A stretch of DNA of 64,000 bases. Origin: Lachnospiraceae bacterium. Its GTDB lineage: Bacteria; Bacillota; Clostridia; Lachnospirales; Lachnospiraceae. Below are positions 1 to 9,423 of this stretch, one piece after another. The position numbers were made by a program, and so were the translations under genes. Positions within the stretch are counted from its first letter, which is position 1; every line of letters starts with the position of its first letter. The notes under the pieces were generated by a model. That model was not told where the DNA came from. It ran no database searches and was given only the letters and a program-made list of their open reading frames with translations. The stretch lies in assembly GCA_017513125.1 (NCBI GenBank), contig JAFWDI010000031.1:18304-82303 (forward strand), in the 5' to 3' direction.

Positions 1-695
1 GCGAAAAGTACGGCGAAGAGGTCCGCGTCGTTAAGATGGGAGACTCTGTCGAGCTCTGCGGCGGCACGCATATCGACCGTACCGGAAATATCGCCGCGTT
101 TAAGATCCTTTCCGAGAGCGGCATCGCGGCCGGTGTTCGGAGGATCGAGGCATTGACCGGCGACGGCGTTATGAAGTACTACGAGGGCGTCGAAGGCGAG
201 CTGAACGAGGCCGCGCAGGCCGCGAAGACCGCGCCGGCGGATCTGACGAAGCGCATCCGTGCGATGCAGGCCGAGATCAAGGCCCTGCAGAACGAAAACG
301 AAAAGCTGAAAGAGGATGCCGCGAAGTCCAGCCTCGGCGACGTCACGGACAAGGCGGTCGAGGTGAACGGATTTAAGGTCCTCTGCGCGGAGATCCCCGC
401 GATGGATATGAACGCGCTGCGGAATCTTTCGGACGAGCTGAAGGATAAGCTGGGCGACTGCGTGGTCGTTCTGGCTTCGGCTGCGGAAGGAAAGGTCAGT
501 CTGCTCACGGCGGCTTCGGAAGCGGCGGTCCGAAAGGGCGCTCATGCCGGAAACATTATTAAGGCGGCCGCACCTCTGGTCGGCGGAGGCGGCGGCGGAA
601 GACCGAATATGGCACAGGCCGGCGGAAAGGATCCCGCAGGCATTCCGGCAGCTCTGGAGAAGGCTCTCGAAGAGATAAAATCAGCGCTTGACTAA
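1..695 (+). CDS. alaS: Alanine--tRNA ligase, C-terminal part (cut by window start)
   Basis: Alanyl-tRNA synthetase charges tRNA-Ala. Only the C-terminal end is present; the frame is open from base 3, so the gene begins before the window. The motif CGGTH (positions 57-71) is the C-terminal Cys and His of the zinc-binding editing (SAD) domain. After it come a coiled-coil stretch rich in Lys, Glu and Ala, then the DHHA1-type C-Ala domain, recognisable from the run of glycines (VGGGGGGRPNMAQAGG) and the end AALEKALEEIKSALD. Nothing looks broken. An internal ATG at 36 is not a real start, because the conserved sequence continues upstream in frame. rpsU follows 77 bases downstream. Confidence 0.97.
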   Translation, partial: EKYGEEVRVVKMGDSVELCGGTHIDRTGNIAAFKILSESGIAAGVRRIEALTGDGVMKYYEGVEGELNEAAQAAKTAPADLTKRIRAMQAEIKALQNENEKLKEDAAKSSLGDVTDKAVEVNGFKVLCAEIPAMDMNALRNLSDELKDKLGDCVVVLASAAEGKVSLLTAASEAAVRKGAHAGNIIKAAAPLVGGGGGGRPNMAQAGGKDPAGIPAALEKALEEIKSALD

Positions 696-772
696 TGTCT
701 GTTCGTTGATTATTATAAGACAGTGCGTTTATCGAACGCGCACCACTCCAACTATGGAAGGGAGGGTAGGAA

Positions 773-949
773 ATGTCTAACGTGATCGTGAAAGAGAATG
801 AGAGTCTCGACAGCGCGCTGCGCCGTTTTAAGAGAAACTGCGCGAAGGCCGGCATCCAGCAGGAGATCCGTAAGCGCGAGCATTACGAGAAGCCCAGCGT
901 TCGCCGCAAGAAGAAGTCCGAAGCTGCGAGAAAGCGGAAGTATAACTGA
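773..949 (+). CDS. rpsU: 30S ribosomal protein S21
   Basis: This short gene encodes 58 residues beginning [19 protein letters not shown] and ending in the basic tail [15 protein letters not shown], which is ribosomal protein S21 at its normal length. S21 sits on the small subunit platform near the 3' end of 16S rRNA. A strong ribosome-binding site (GGGAGGG, 760-766) precedes the ATG at a normal distance. A strong intrinsic terminator begins 33 bases after the stop, so the gene is probably expressed as a short unit or at the end of the alaS transcript. Confidence 0.97.
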   Translation: MSNVIVKENESLDSALRRFKRNCAKAGIQQEIRKREHYEKPSVRRKKKSEAARKRKYN

Positions 950-982
950 TGCGGTAAGCGGCGATTGAACACAGAATAAAGT

Positions 983-1021
983 CGACCCGGGAGAGCATGC
1001 TTTCCCGGGTCGGGTTTTTTT
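983..1021 (+). terminator. Intrinsic terminator after rpsU
   Basis: A perfect 10-base-pair stem (983-992 pairing with 1003-1012, arms CGACCCGGGA and TCCCGGGTCG) is followed by GG and a run of seven T. It is a textbook Rho-independent terminator and ends the alaS/rpsU transcription unit. Confidence 0.93.
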
Positions 1022-1138
1022 GTTCCGGGTGTGTCTGAGCGCGTACACCCCGAAAAACCATCTACCGAAACCCGTTCATTTCATGTATCATGTTATTGAG
1101 CGGATCACCGCAGTAAAAGATCAGGAGAACGGAAGGAT

Positions 1139-2131
1139 TTGGAGAACAGAATCAGTATCGTTTTTGAGAGCACCGAGCAGATGACCGCGGTCTTCGGGCC
1201 GTTCGACCGGAACGTGAAGGAGATCGAAAAGGCGCTTCACGTTACCGTGAGCGCGGTTGGAAGCGAGGTGTTTATTCGCGGGGATGAAAAAGACTGCACA
1301 CGGGCGAAAGAAGCGCTCGAGACGCTGAAAGTCATGTGGTCGAACCGTGAACCCATCACGGACCTCGTAGTCTGCCAGGCGCTGGATATGTCGGAGGAAG
1401 CCGGCGCGCGCGAGGCGGTCGCGGTCATTAAGGACGTGATAACTTTCACAGCGAAGGGCCGTCCGGTCAAATGCCGTACGCTCGGCCAGCGTAACTATGT
1501 GAAGGCGATCGCCGACCACCCGGTCACGATCTGCATCGGACCTGCCGGTACAGGAAAGACCTATCTCGCGATCGCGATGGCGGTGAAGGCGCTGAAAAAC
1601 GAAGAGATCGAGCGGATCATCCTGACACGACCGGCGGTAGAGGCCGGCGAGCACCTGGGCTTTCTGCCCGGCGACCTGCAGAGTAAAGTCGATCCATACC
1701 TGCGACCGCTGTATGACGGGCTGTTCGAGATGCTCGGCGAGGAGACCTTCCACCGTTATCTCGACCGCGGCATCATCGAGGTCGCGCCGCTGGCCTACAT
1801 GCGCGGCCGTACGCTGAACTCGGCGTTCATCATCATGGACGAGGCCCAGAACGCGAGTCTGGAACAGATGCTGATGGTCCTGACACGAATGGGCGAGGGC
1901 TCTAAGATCATCGTGACCGGCGACGTGACGCAGATCGACCTGAAAGACAAGGCCAGCGGTCTGGAAAAGACCTCGCAGATACTGAAGGGAATCGACGACA
2001 TTGCCATTATCAGTCTGACGACGCGCGACGTGGTCCGGCACAAACTCGTCCGTGACATTATCAAGGCTTTCGAGAAGTATAACGAGAAACACCCTGCCCG
2101 TTCCGTGAACGAAAAAGGTGCAAAGCACTAA
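1139..2131 (+). CDS. PhoH-like family ATPase
   Basis: The product is 330 residues, the usual length of the PhoH-like (YbeZ/PhoL) family of cytoplasmic ATPases linked to RNA metabolism. The N-terminal 100 or so residues form a KH-like RNA-binding region. Walker A is GPAGTGKT at residues 134-141 and Walker B is IIMDEAQ with D234 and E235. The start is TTG: no ATG is suitably placed, while AGGAG (about 1123) lies a normal distance upstream. ybeY follows within 35 bases. The phoH-ybeY pair is conserved in many bacteria and supports a shared role in rRNA maturation and ribosome quality control. The exact biochemical reaction of the family is not settled. Confidence 0.93.
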   Translation: MENRISIVFESTEQMTAVFGPFDRNVKEIEKALHVTVSAVGSEVFIRGDEKDCTRAKEALETLKVMWSNREPITDLVVCQALDMSEEAGAREAVAVIKDVITFTAKGRPVKCRTLGQRNYVKAIADHPVTICIGPAGTGKTYLAIAMAVKALKNEEIERIILTRPAVEAGEHLGFLPGDLQSKVDPYLRPLYDGLFEMLGEETFHRYLDRGIIEVAPLAYMRGRTLNSAFIIMDEAQNASLEQMLMVLTRMGEGSKIIVTGDVTQIDLKDKASGLEKTSQILKGIDDIAIISLTTRDVVRHKLVRDIIKAFEKYNEKHPARSVNEKGAKH

Positions 2132-2166
2132 ATGTTGTAGTATACTATACGGATGAGGTGCTAAAT

Positions 2167-2664
2167 ATGGCTGTGCTTATAGAAACGGAGACTGAACTGG
2201 TCACGGACCCGGCATTTTCCGGACTGGCGCAGACCGTGGTCGACGCGGCGCTCGAAGATGCGGGCTGCCCGTGGGAGGCTCAGGTGAACATCCTGGTCAC
2301 CGACGACGACAGTATGCGTGTCATGAACCGTGAGAACCGCGGGATCGACAGCACGACAGACGTGCTGTCATTTCCTATGCTCGAATTCGCCGAGCCGGGC
2401 GACTTTTCCTTCGTAACGGAGGAGGACTGGGACCTGTTCGATCCGGAGACCGGAGAGCTTCTGCTCGGCGATATCGTTCTCAGCGCGGACCGGATCCGCG
2501 CGCAGGCGGAAGAGTACGGGCACAGCGTCGAACGGGAAGCGGCTTTTCTGGTCGCGCACAGCATGTATCATCTGTTCGGATACGATCATGAGACCGAAGG
2601 CGACCGTGCCGTAATGGAGCGGAAGCAGAGAGATCTTTTGGACAGACTTGGCATTTCGAGATAA
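2167..2664 (+). CDS. ybeY: Endoribonuclease / rRNA maturation factor YbeY
   Basis: YbeY is a zinc-dependent endoribonuclease used in 16S rRNA 3'-end maturation and ribosome quality control. This protein has 165 residues with the signature HSMYHLFGYDH, whose three zinc ligands are H131, H135 and H141. The ATG at 2167 is preferred over an in-frame GTG at 2158 because AGGTG lies 6 bases upstream of the ATG, and the GTG itself overlaps that ribosome-binding site. It follows phoH by 35 bases and is probably cotranscribed with it. The short gap contains a palindrome TAGTATACTA, which could also hold a weak -10 element. Confidence 0.95.
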   Translation: MAVLIETETELVTDPAFSGLAQTVVDAALEDAGCPWEAQVNILVTDDDSMRVMNRENRGIDSTTDVLSFPMLEFAEPGDFSFVTEEDWDLFDPETGELLLGDIVLSADRIRAQAEEYGHSVEREAAFLVAHSMYHLFGYDHETEGDRAVMERKQRDLLDRLGISR

Positions 2665-2708
2665 ACACTGTTTTGCATCGGCATATGTGAGACCTGAAAG
2701 GAGGGCAT

Positions 2709-3797
2709 ATGAGGAAACTGAGATTCCGGATTCTGGCACTGGTGCTTGCGGGCGTGTTCGCGCTTTCACTGGCTGCCTGCAAAAAGGATGAAGAGGAGCC
2801 CGTGGAAACGGAAGCCCCGGCCATAGAGACCGAGACCGAGACGGAAACGGAGCCCGTCGATCTGCACCCCGGGATGGAGCGCAGCGCTCTGACCGGTCTT
2901 TGGATCGATCAGGATATCGCGGCCCGCCGTCCGATCGCCGTGATGATCAACAATGTTCCCGCAGCCCTGCCGCAGTCGAACATCACCGCGGCGCAGGTCG
3001 TTTATGAATTTCCTTACGAGGGCGGCGACACGCGTCTGATGCCCCTGTATGAGGCATGGGACGACTTTAACGCACTCGGTTCGGTCCGCAGCGCGCGCTT
3101 CTACACGATGTATGCGGCGCACGAGTGGGACGCGATTCTGTTCCATTTCGGCCAGCCCTGGTTCGCGCAGGATTTCGCGGATAATACCCCTTACATCGAT
3201 AACGTGAACGGCATGCGCGCGGTCGGCGATACCGCATATCACCGCACCACTCACAGAAGCGCGCCGCATAACGCGTATACTTCCGGCGAGGAGATCCGCG
3301 AAGCGATCGAGTATATGGAATACAGCATGGAGTGGGACCCCTGGGCTGATCCGCCATTCCGCTTCACGGAAGACGGCGAGCCCGCGGATATGACCGGCGG
3401 CACTTCTGCGGTGAGCGTCGAGACCGGCATCAGCGGTTCGCACTCATATTATGAGTATAACGAGGAAGAAGGCGTCTACTACCGCTACCAGTTTGACCGG
3501 CCGCACGTCGACGAGCAGGAACCGTACGGTCAGGTCACGACCGTGAACATTCTGATCCAGTATGTGACGCACGATTACTTCCAGGGATCCGAGTATCTCC
3601 TGGTCGATTCCGTGGGATCCGGCAGCGGCTATTACATCACCGGCGGAAAGTGCATCCCGATCACCTGGAGCCGCGACAGCCTGGACACCTCGACCGCGTA
3701 TTACACGGAAGACGGAGAGCGCCTGCTGATGACTCCGGGAAACACCTGGATCACGTTCGTCCCGAATTACCGCGCGGAGTATACCGTGATCGAGTGA
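2709..3797 (+). CDS. DUF3048 (YerB-type) lipoprotein
   Basis: The 362-residue protein starts with a lipoprotein signal peptide: a positively charged start, a hydrophobic core and the lipobox LAAC, giving a lipidated cysteine at about residue 24. An acidic, Thr/Glu-rich linker follows. The rest matches the YerB family: N-terminal DUF3048 features PIAVMINNVPAALPQSN, VYEFPYEGGDTRLMPLYEAW and SVRSARFYTMYAAHEWDAI, then a C-terminal half with GKCIPITWSRDS and PGNTWITFVP. The protein should sit on the outer face of the membrane. Family function is unknown. A good ribosome-binding site (AAGGAGGG) precedes the ATG. The next gene, a flippase, begins 32 bases on, so a cell-envelope role is a reasonable guess only. 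Confidence 0.9.
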   Translation: MRKLRFRILALVLAGVFALSLAACKKDEEEPVETEAPAIETETETETEPVDLHPGMERSALTGLWIDQDIAARRPIAVMINNVPAALPQSNITAAQVVYEFPYEGGDTRLMPLYEAWDDFNALGSVRSARFYTMYAAHEWDAILFHFGQPWFAQDFADNTPYIDNVNGMRAVGDTAYHRTTHRSAPHNAYTSGEEIREAIEYMEYSMEWDPWADPPFRFTEDGEPADMTGGTSAVSVETGISGSHSYYEYNEEEGVYYRYQFDRPHVDEQEPYGQVTTVNILIQYVTHDYFQGSEYLLVDSVGSGSGYYITGGKCIPITWSRDSLDTSTAYYTEDGERLLMTPGNTWITFVPNYRAEYTVIE

Positions 3798-3829
3798 CCG
3801 CACCGTGAACGAGTGACCTTTCCCCGAGA

Positions 3830-5473
3830 ATGGCGAAGAACGGAAAAAAAGACAACAGCTTTCTGGTACAGGGTTCTATCCTTGCCGCGGCCGGTATTAT
3901 CGTCCGCCTGATAGGACTCTTTTACCGTGTTCCGCTGAATAATATCCTGGGCGACCACGGCGCAGGCATTTATTCGTCCGCGTATAACATCTACGCGATC
4001 CTGCTTCTGCTGTCGTCGTCCAGCCTTCCTCTGGCGATCTCGAAAATGATCGCCGAACGCGCCGCGAAAAAGCAGTATCGAAACGTACGCGCGGTCCTGC
4101 GCACTTCCCTGGTCTTTTCATGCTTCCTGGGAGGAGCGACATTCTGCATCATCTTTTTCGGCGCGGACTTTTTCGCCGGCACGGTCCTGAACGCGCCCGA
4201 GACCGCTTTCGCGCTGCGCCTGCTGGCGCCTACGATCTTCGTCATGGCGTTCCTGAGCACCATGCGCGGCTTCTTCCAGGGACTTGGGACCATGATTCCG
4301 ACCGCGGTCTCGCAGATCATTGAACAGATCTTCAATGCCGTTTTTTCGGTCGCCTGCGCCTACGGCCTGTTCCGGCTGGGCATGACCGCGGCGAACGGAG
4401 GACCGGATCTCGCGGCGGCCTACGGTGCCGGAGGCGGGACCATCGGCACCGGGGTCGGCGCATTGTCTGCTCTGGTGGTCTGCATCGTGATCTTTTTCAT
4501 GTTCCGCGGCCGGTTTACGAATATGGTGCGCCGCGACAGGACCGAGGCGGGCGAACGCTTCGGAACGCTTCTGAAGATCGTGATTCTGACTGCGTTGCCC
4601 GTGACATTGAGCGGAACCGTGACGAACATCAGCACCGTCGTCGATCAGAGCTTTTTCGGACATTACATGGAGTTCGTCTCGCAAACGGATCAGTATATGC
4701 CGGTGTGGGGCGCGTACTCGAGCATTTATGTGCTCCTGACGACGCTTCCGATCGCGATCTCGACCGCGATGGCCATGTCGACCGCACCTTCGATCGCGGC
4801 GGCGAACGCGAGGGGAGACCGGGCCGGGATGCTCTCGAAGATCGCCCTCAGCATCCGTTTCTGCATGATCGTCGCGATTCCCTCGACGATCGGCCTGACA
4901 GTGCTCGGCGGACCCGTCGTGAAGATGCTGTTCCCGTACAATGAAGGCTCTGCCGCGCGTATGCTTCTGGTCGGCTCTGTGGTGGTGGTGTTTGCTTCCC
5001 TGACCACGATCACGAGCGCGATCCTGCAGGGCATGGGCAAGGTCGTGATTCCGGTGACGCACGCGGCTGTCGCGCTGGCGGCGCATTTCGGTTTCCTGGC
5101 AGTCGCATTGTTTGTGATGAAGACCGGCATCTACGGCGTGATCTTCGCGATCATCTTCTTTAATATCCTGACGACGATCCTGAATCTGCGCTACATTATG
5201 CGCGCGCTGAGCTACCGGCAGGAGATCCGGAAGACCTTCGTGATTCCCGCGGTGTGCTCCGTGATCATGGGAGCCGCCTGCTTCGGCGTGTATCACGGCT
5301 GCTTCCGTCTGATACACAGGAATATCGTTTCCGTGGCGGCGGCGATCCTCGCGGCTCTGATCGTTTATTTCGTGCTGCTTCTGAAACTGAAGGGAATCGA
5401 TGAACTCGAACTGCTGGACGCTCCGATGGGCGCGCGGTTCGTACGCATCGCGAAGAAGATCCGGCTGCTTTAA
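3830..5473 (+). CDS. Polysaccharide/lipid-linked precursor flippase (SpoVB/MurJ-like, MOP superfamily)
   Basis: This 547-residue integral membrane protein has about 14 hydrophobic segments and begins with the typical family pattern FLVQGSILAAAGIIVRLIGLFYRVPLNNILGDHGAGIYSSAY (split here as one region, residues about 9-50). Such proteins flip lipid-linked sugars such as lipid II across the membrane. SpoVB, YtgP/Amj-type and MurJ proteins are hard to tell apart from sequence alone; the N-terminus and length are closest to the SpoVB/YtgP branch of Clostridia. No clear ribosome-binding site is visible before the ATG at 3830. It follows the DUF3048 gene by 32 bases and precedes two FAD protein genes. 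Confidence 0.88.
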   Translation: MAKNGKKDNSFLVQGSILAAAGIIVRLIGLFYRVPLNNILGDHGAGIYSSAYNIYAILLLLSSSSLPLAISKMIAERAAKKQYRNVRAVLRTSLVFSCFLGGATFCIIFFGADFFAGTVLNAPETAFALRLLAPTIFVMAFLSTMRGFFQGLGTMIPTAVSQIIEQIFNAVFSVACAYGLFRLGMTAANGGPDLAAAYGAGGGTIGTGVGALSALVVCIVIFFMFRGRFTNMVRRDRTEAGERFGTLLKIVILTALPVTLSGTVTNISTVVDQSFFGHYMEFVSQTDQYMPVWGAYSSIYVLLTTLPIAISTAMAMSTAPSIAAANARGDRAGMLSKIALSIRFCMIVAIPSTIGLTVLGGPVVKMLFPYNEGSAARMLLVGSVVVVFASLTTITSAILQGMGKVVIPVTHAAVALAAHFGFLAVALFVMKTGIYGVIFAIIFFNILTTILNLRYIMRALSYRQEIRKTFVIPAVCSVIMGAACFGVYHGCFRLIHRNIVSVAAAILAALIVYFVLLLKLKGIDELELLDAPMGARFVRIAKKIRLL

Positions 5474-5515
5474 GGGCTCGTCCGGTTCCGTGTCTGCATG
5501 AAGCGGGAGGTCTGT

Positions 5516-6754
5516 TTGGAGAAACTTGCGCGTAAGATCATTATTATCGGTGCGGGGCCGGCGGGAATGTGCGCCGGTATTTTTGCCGCGCGCGCGGGCG
5601 CTGACGTACTGATCATTGAGCACGGATCCGAGCCGGGAAAGAAGATCCTGTCGACCGGCGGAGGCCGGTGCAATCTCACGAATGTCCGGATGGGAACCGA
5701 ATATTATCCGGGAACGGACGCGGTTTTTACAGGAGACGCACTTGCGGCGTTCGGACCGGCCGAGACGGCTGCGTTTTTCGACAGCATCGGCCTGTTTACC
5801 GCGGACCGCGGCGGATATGTTTATCCACGGTCGATGAATGCGGCGTCTGTTCGCAATCTGCTGGTTTCCGCGTGCGCCTCGGAAGGCGCGGAGATCCGCA
5901 CCGGGGTCCGCGCAGAGCGCATCGAGAGACAGGGCGGAAAGATCATGGTCCGTACGGCTTCGGAGACAGGAACCGGGACGGTGTTCTGCGACCGGCTGAT
6001 CTTTGCATGCGGCGGTACCGCAGCACCCGCTAGCGGTTCGGACGGATCCGGGTTTGCTCTTCTGGACAGGCTGGGCATCCCGGTCACGGAGCCCCTTCCC
6101 GCGCTCGTGCCGCTGAAAGGCGACGCAAAACGCTTCCGCGCTCTGGCGGGGATTCGGACGCACGCGAAGGCGTCTCTGTTCCTGGACGGGCGCTATACCG
6201 CTTCCGATACCGGAGAAGTCCAGTTTACGCAGGATACGGTCTCCGGAATCCCTGTTTTCAATATCAGCGGGGCCGCTGTCCGCGCGCTGAAAGACGGAAG
6301 ACGAGTCTCCGTCGTTTTTGACCTGCTTCCGGAGTTCAGGGAAAAAGACCTCATGAAGACGATCTTTTCGCGGTCGATGGAGATGACGCTGTTTACCGCG
6401 CTGAACGGACTGCTGCCGGGAAAGGTGTGCAGTCATTTTCTGAAGCTCGCGGGACTGCAGGACTCAGCGGAACAGGATATCGCTGACGCGGGAGAAGACC
6501 GCGTCCGGGAGCTGATCCGCCTTCTGAAAGACTTTTCCGTGGAGATCCGCGGACATGCGGGCTGCGATCGCGCCCAGACCTCGACCGGCGGCGTCCGCAC
6601 GGAGGATATCGATCCGCGTACGATGCAGGTGCGGAAAGTCCCGGGAGTTTTCATTGCCGGCGAGATGATCGACGTGACCGGCATCTGCGGCGGCTATAAT
6701 CTGCAGTGGGCCTGGACTTCAGGCGCGCTGGCAGGAAAGGCGGCCGCGTTATGA
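5516..6754 (+). CDS. NAD(P)/FAD-dependent oxidoreductase, HI0933/BaiN-like
   Basis: A flavoprotein with an N-terminal Rossmann FAD site (KIIIIGAGPAGMCAGIFAARAG) and the family hallmark GKKILSTGGGRCNLTN at about residues 45-60. It ends with GGYNLQWAWTSGALAG, the C-terminal FAD-contact motif of the HI0933 family. The family includes BaiN, a flavin enzyme that acts on bile acid intermediates, but most members have unknown substrates. An in-frame ATG lies at 5498, but GGGAGG (5505-5510) sits ideally for the TTG at 5516, giving MEKLARKIIII, so TTG is chosen. The stop overlaps the next start (ATGA), which couples it to a second FAD protein. Confidence 0.9.
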   Translation: MEKLARKIIIIGAGPAGMCAGIFAARAGADVLIIEHGSEPGKKILSTGGGRCNLTNVRMGTEYYPGTDAVFTGDALAAFGPAETAAFFDSIGLFTADRGGYVYPRSMNAASVRNLLVSACASEGAEIRTGVRAERIERQGGKIMVRTASETGTGTVFCDRLIFACGGTAAPASGSDGSGFALLDRLGIPVTEPLPALVPLKGDAKRFRALAGIRTHAKASLFLDGRYTASDTGEVQFTQDTVSGIPVFNISGAAVRALKDGRRVSVVFDLLPEFREKDLMKTIFSRSMEMTLFTALNGLLPGKVCSHFLKLAGLQDSAEQDIADAGEDRVRELIRLLKDFSVEIRGHAGCDRAQTSTGGVRTEDIDPRTMQVRKVPGVFIAGEMIDVTGICGGYNLQWAWTSGALAGKAAAL

Positions 6755-8457
6755 TACGGATCCATGACCTGAAAATGCCGGTAGACTCCCGAGAAGATCC
6801 GATCGCCTTTTCCGCCCGGAAGCTCGGCGTCGATCCTTCCGATATCGAGCGTTTCGCGCTGCGGCGCCGTTCGCTCGATGCCCGGAAAAAAGACCGCATT
6901 CTTTATGTAATGACCGCGGATCTCTGCCTGCGGGACCCCTCCGATGAGAGGCTCCTGCTTAAGAAGCGCGCGCGGTCGTTCGATCTGTCCGTTCTGGATG
7001 AAACGCCTTATGTATTTCCGTATACCGCGAAGGGTCTTTCTGCCGAAGGCAGGATGAGCCTGCGGCCGGTGATAGCGGGCTTCGGCCCGGCGGGGCTTTT
7101 CTGCGCCTATGAGCTCGCGCGCGCGGGTTATCGTCCGCTCGTGATCGAGCGCGGCGCACCGGTGGAGGAGAGGGCAGCGTCGATCGACGCTTTCTGGAAC
7201 GGCGATCCTCTGGATCCTGAGTCCAATGTCTGCTTCGGCGAGGGAGGCGCGGGTGCGTTTTCCGACGGCAAGCTGAATTCTTCCGCGAACGATCCACTGA
7301 AGCGCAGCACGCATGTGCTCGAGACGTTCGTACGTTTCGGCGCGGACGAGGATATCCTGAGCTGGTACCGCCCCCATATCGGGACGGATGCGCTTCGTCC
7401 GATCATCCGCAGGATGCGGGAAGAGATCGTCAGCCTCGGCGGTGAGGTCCGCTTTCATTCGAGGCTGGATGAGATTCTCACAAAAGAGTCGGCGTTTACC
7501 GAAGTCTCGGGCATTCGTGTGACCGACACCGTGACAGGCCGCGCAGAGACGATCGCCTGCGATACGCTGATCCTCGCGGTCGGACACAGTGCTTCCGACA
7601 CCTTCCGAATGCTGAAAGACGCCGGCGTTCCGATCCGCCAGAAACCGTTTGCGGTGGGGTTTCGCGTACAGCACCCGCAGAGTCTGATCGACGCCGCACA
7701 GTACGGGCCGTCCGCACATCTGCTGCCTCCGGCGGAATACCGCCTGCAGGCGAAGACGTCCGCGGGCCGCAGCGTGTACAGCTTCTGTATGTGTCCCGGC
7801 GGATATGTAGTGGATTCCTCATCGGAGCGCGGGCAGCTCTGTGTAAACGGCATGAGCTATCATGACCGTGCAGGCGAAAATGCCAATTCCGCGATCGTGG
7901 TCAATATAGGCCCGGCTGATTTCCGCAGCGACGATCCGCTCGGAGGCCTGATCTGTCAGAAAGCTTTCGAAGTACAGGCGTTCCGGCGGGCGGAAGGCGT
8001 GATACCGGTCCAGCGGTATGGGGATCTTCACAGAACTGTGACCGGCGAACGGGTTTCCGAAGCTGCGGACGCGGAACATACCGCCCGCGTGTTCGCGCAG
8101 GCCGGGGTCCGCGAGATATGCCCCGAGCCGATGATCCGCGGACGATATGCGGAGGCGGATCTTTCCGACATCCTTTTTCCGGAGATCACGCATGCGTTCA
8201 TCGAGGGAATGGATCAGTTCGGCAGAAAGATCCCCGGGTTCAATGCTCCCGGAGTCCTTCTGGCGGGTGTAGAGAGCCGCACCTCCTCGCCGGTCCGTGT
8301 GGACCGCGGCGATGACGGGCAGTCCGCCCTGAAAGGACTCTTTCCCTGCGGCGAAGGCGCCGGGTATGCTGGCGGCATCATGTCCGCGGCGGTAGACGGC
8401 ATCATCACCGCGGAGCGTGCGGCAGGAAAGATGGACGTTTCGCGCGATCTGCGATAA
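6751..8457 (+). CDS. FAD-dependent dehydrogenase (COG2509 type)
   Basis: This protein of 568 residues has about 105 N-terminal residues of a mixed alpha/beta domain (MIRIHDLKMPVD onwards), then an FAD Rossmann motif (VIAGFGPAGLFCAYELARAGY) and the family pattern NVCFGEGGAGAFSDGKLNS. The C-terminus has FPCGEGAGYAGGIMSAAVDG, which closes the FAD site. The family is widespread in Clostridia and its substrate is unknown. The ATG at 6751 overlaps the preceding stop in the four bases ATGA. An in-frame start farther upstream would lie inside the previous gene and lacks family similarity. The two tandem flavoproteins may serve related redox steps; that is inference. Confidence 0.9.
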   Translation: MIRIHDLKMPVDSREDPIAFSARKLGVDPSDIERFALRRRSLDARKKDRILYVMTADLCLRDPSDERLLLKKRARSFDLSVLDETPYVFPYTAKGLSAEGRMSLRPVIAGFGPAGLFCAYELARAGYRPLVIERGAPVEERAASIDAFWNGDPLDPESNVCFGEGGAGAFSDGKLNSSANDPLKRSTHVLETFVRFGADEDILSWYRPHIGTDALRPIIRRMREEIVSLGGEVRFHSRLDEILTKESAFTEVSGIRVTDTVTGRAETIACDTLILAVGHSASDTFRMLKDAGVPIRQKPFAVGFRVQHPQSLIDAAQYGPSAHLLPPAEYRLQAKTSAGRSVYSFCMCPGGYVVDSSSERGQLCVNGMSYHDRAGENANSAIVVNIGPADFRSDDPLGGLICQKAFEVQAFRRAEGVIPVQRYGDLHRTVTGERVSEAADAEHTARVFAQAGVREICPEPMIRGRYAEADLSDILFPEITHAFIEGMDQFGRKIPGFNAPGVLLAGVESRTSSPVRVDRGDDGQSALKGLFPCGEGAGYAGGIMSAAVDGIITAERAAGKMDVSRDLR

Positions 8458-8537
8458 AATAATACTTTAATCACCATATCATCCAAGTAAAACGCCGTGC
8501 CGTCATGCGCGCGGCGCCGGCCGGAAAGGAACGATCT

Positions 8538-9383
8538 ATGCAGAACGGTTTTCGGGATCATTTAAAAGATAAAAAGCGTATCGTGATAAAGATCGGAACA
8601 TCGTCCCTGACACATAAGGAGACGAATTATCTGAACCTGCGCGTCATCGAATCGCTCGCCCGCGTCCTGACGGACCTGCGGAACCGGGGCATCGATGTGG
8701 CTCTGGTATCCTCGGGCGCGATCGCGGTGGGCCGTCAGTCCATGCATATCGACCGCCGTCCCGCGACCGTGGCGGAGAAGCAGGCGCTGGCCGCCGTCGG
8801 ACAGGCACAGCTGATCATGGCCTACGAGCGCGTCTTTTCGATGTATAACCAGGATATCGCGCAGATCCTGATCACGAAGTACACGTTCCTGAACGATATG
8901 AACCGCGAGAACGCGTTGAACACGTTCCATGAGCTGTTCGCGATGAACGTCGTGCCCGTCATTAACGAGAACGATACCGTCGCCACGCATGAGATCGAGT
9001 TCGGCGACAACGACCGGCTCGGCGCCATAGTGGCTGCGCTGACCGGTGCGGATCTTCTGATCCTCCTGACGGACACGGACGGCCTGTATACTGCGGACCC
9101 TTCCGTAGATCCGGACAGCGCACGCATTCCCGAGGTCTCGTATATCGACGATCAGATCATGTCGCTCGCGACCGGCACGAACTCGGACGTGGGGACAGGC
9201 GGCATGGCGGCGAAGCTGTTCGCGGCGCAGATGGCGGCCGCTGCAGGCGCCGACGTCGTGATCGCGAAGGGGGACGATCCGCTTAATATCCACAGGATCC
9301 TCGACGGTGAAGATATCGGCACCATGATCATGGCGCATAAGAACCCTGAGTTTGACCTGAAGAAGTATATTCAGGAGTATTGA
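8538..9383 (+). CDS. proB: Glutamate 5-kinase
   Basis: ProB phosphorylates glutamate to gamma-glutamyl phosphate, the first step of proline synthesis. The 281-residue protein is an amino-acid kinase domain only: RIVIKIGTSSL at the N-terminus, VSSGAIAVG, NENDTVATHEIEFGDNDRLGAIVA in the middle, and GTGGMAAKLFAA near the C-terminus. The PUA domain of the E. coli enzyme (367 residues) is missing, which is common in short clostridial forms. GGAAAGGA precedes the ATG at 8538; an upstream in-frame ATG (8505) overlaps GC-rich leader sequence and is less likely. Its partner proA lies 2.5 kb downstream, separated by two other genes. Confidence 0.95.
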   Translation: MQNGFRDHLKDKKRIVIKIGTSSLTHKETNYLNLRVIESLARVLTDLRNRGIDVALVSSGAIAVGRQSMHIDRRPATVAEKQALAAVGQAQLIMAYERVFSMYNQDIAQILITKYTFLNDMNRENALNTFHELFAMNVVPVINENDTVATHEIEFGDNDRLGAIVAALTGADLLILLTDTDGLYTADPSVDPDSARIPEVSYIDDQIMSLATGTNSDVGTGGMAAKLFAAQMAAAAGADVVIAKGDDPLNIHRILDGEDIGTMIMAHKNPEFDLKKYIQEY

Positions 9384-9423
9384 TCGGGCCCTGGCGGACC
9401 GGCAGACGTTTTCGGAGGCGGAT

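Noticed and set aside
4118..6436. Very long open frame (772 codons) on the minus strand opposite the flippase and BaiN-like genes
   Set aside because: It is rich in Arg, His, Asp and Gln and shows no family pattern; it arises from the GC-rich codon structure of the real + strand genes.
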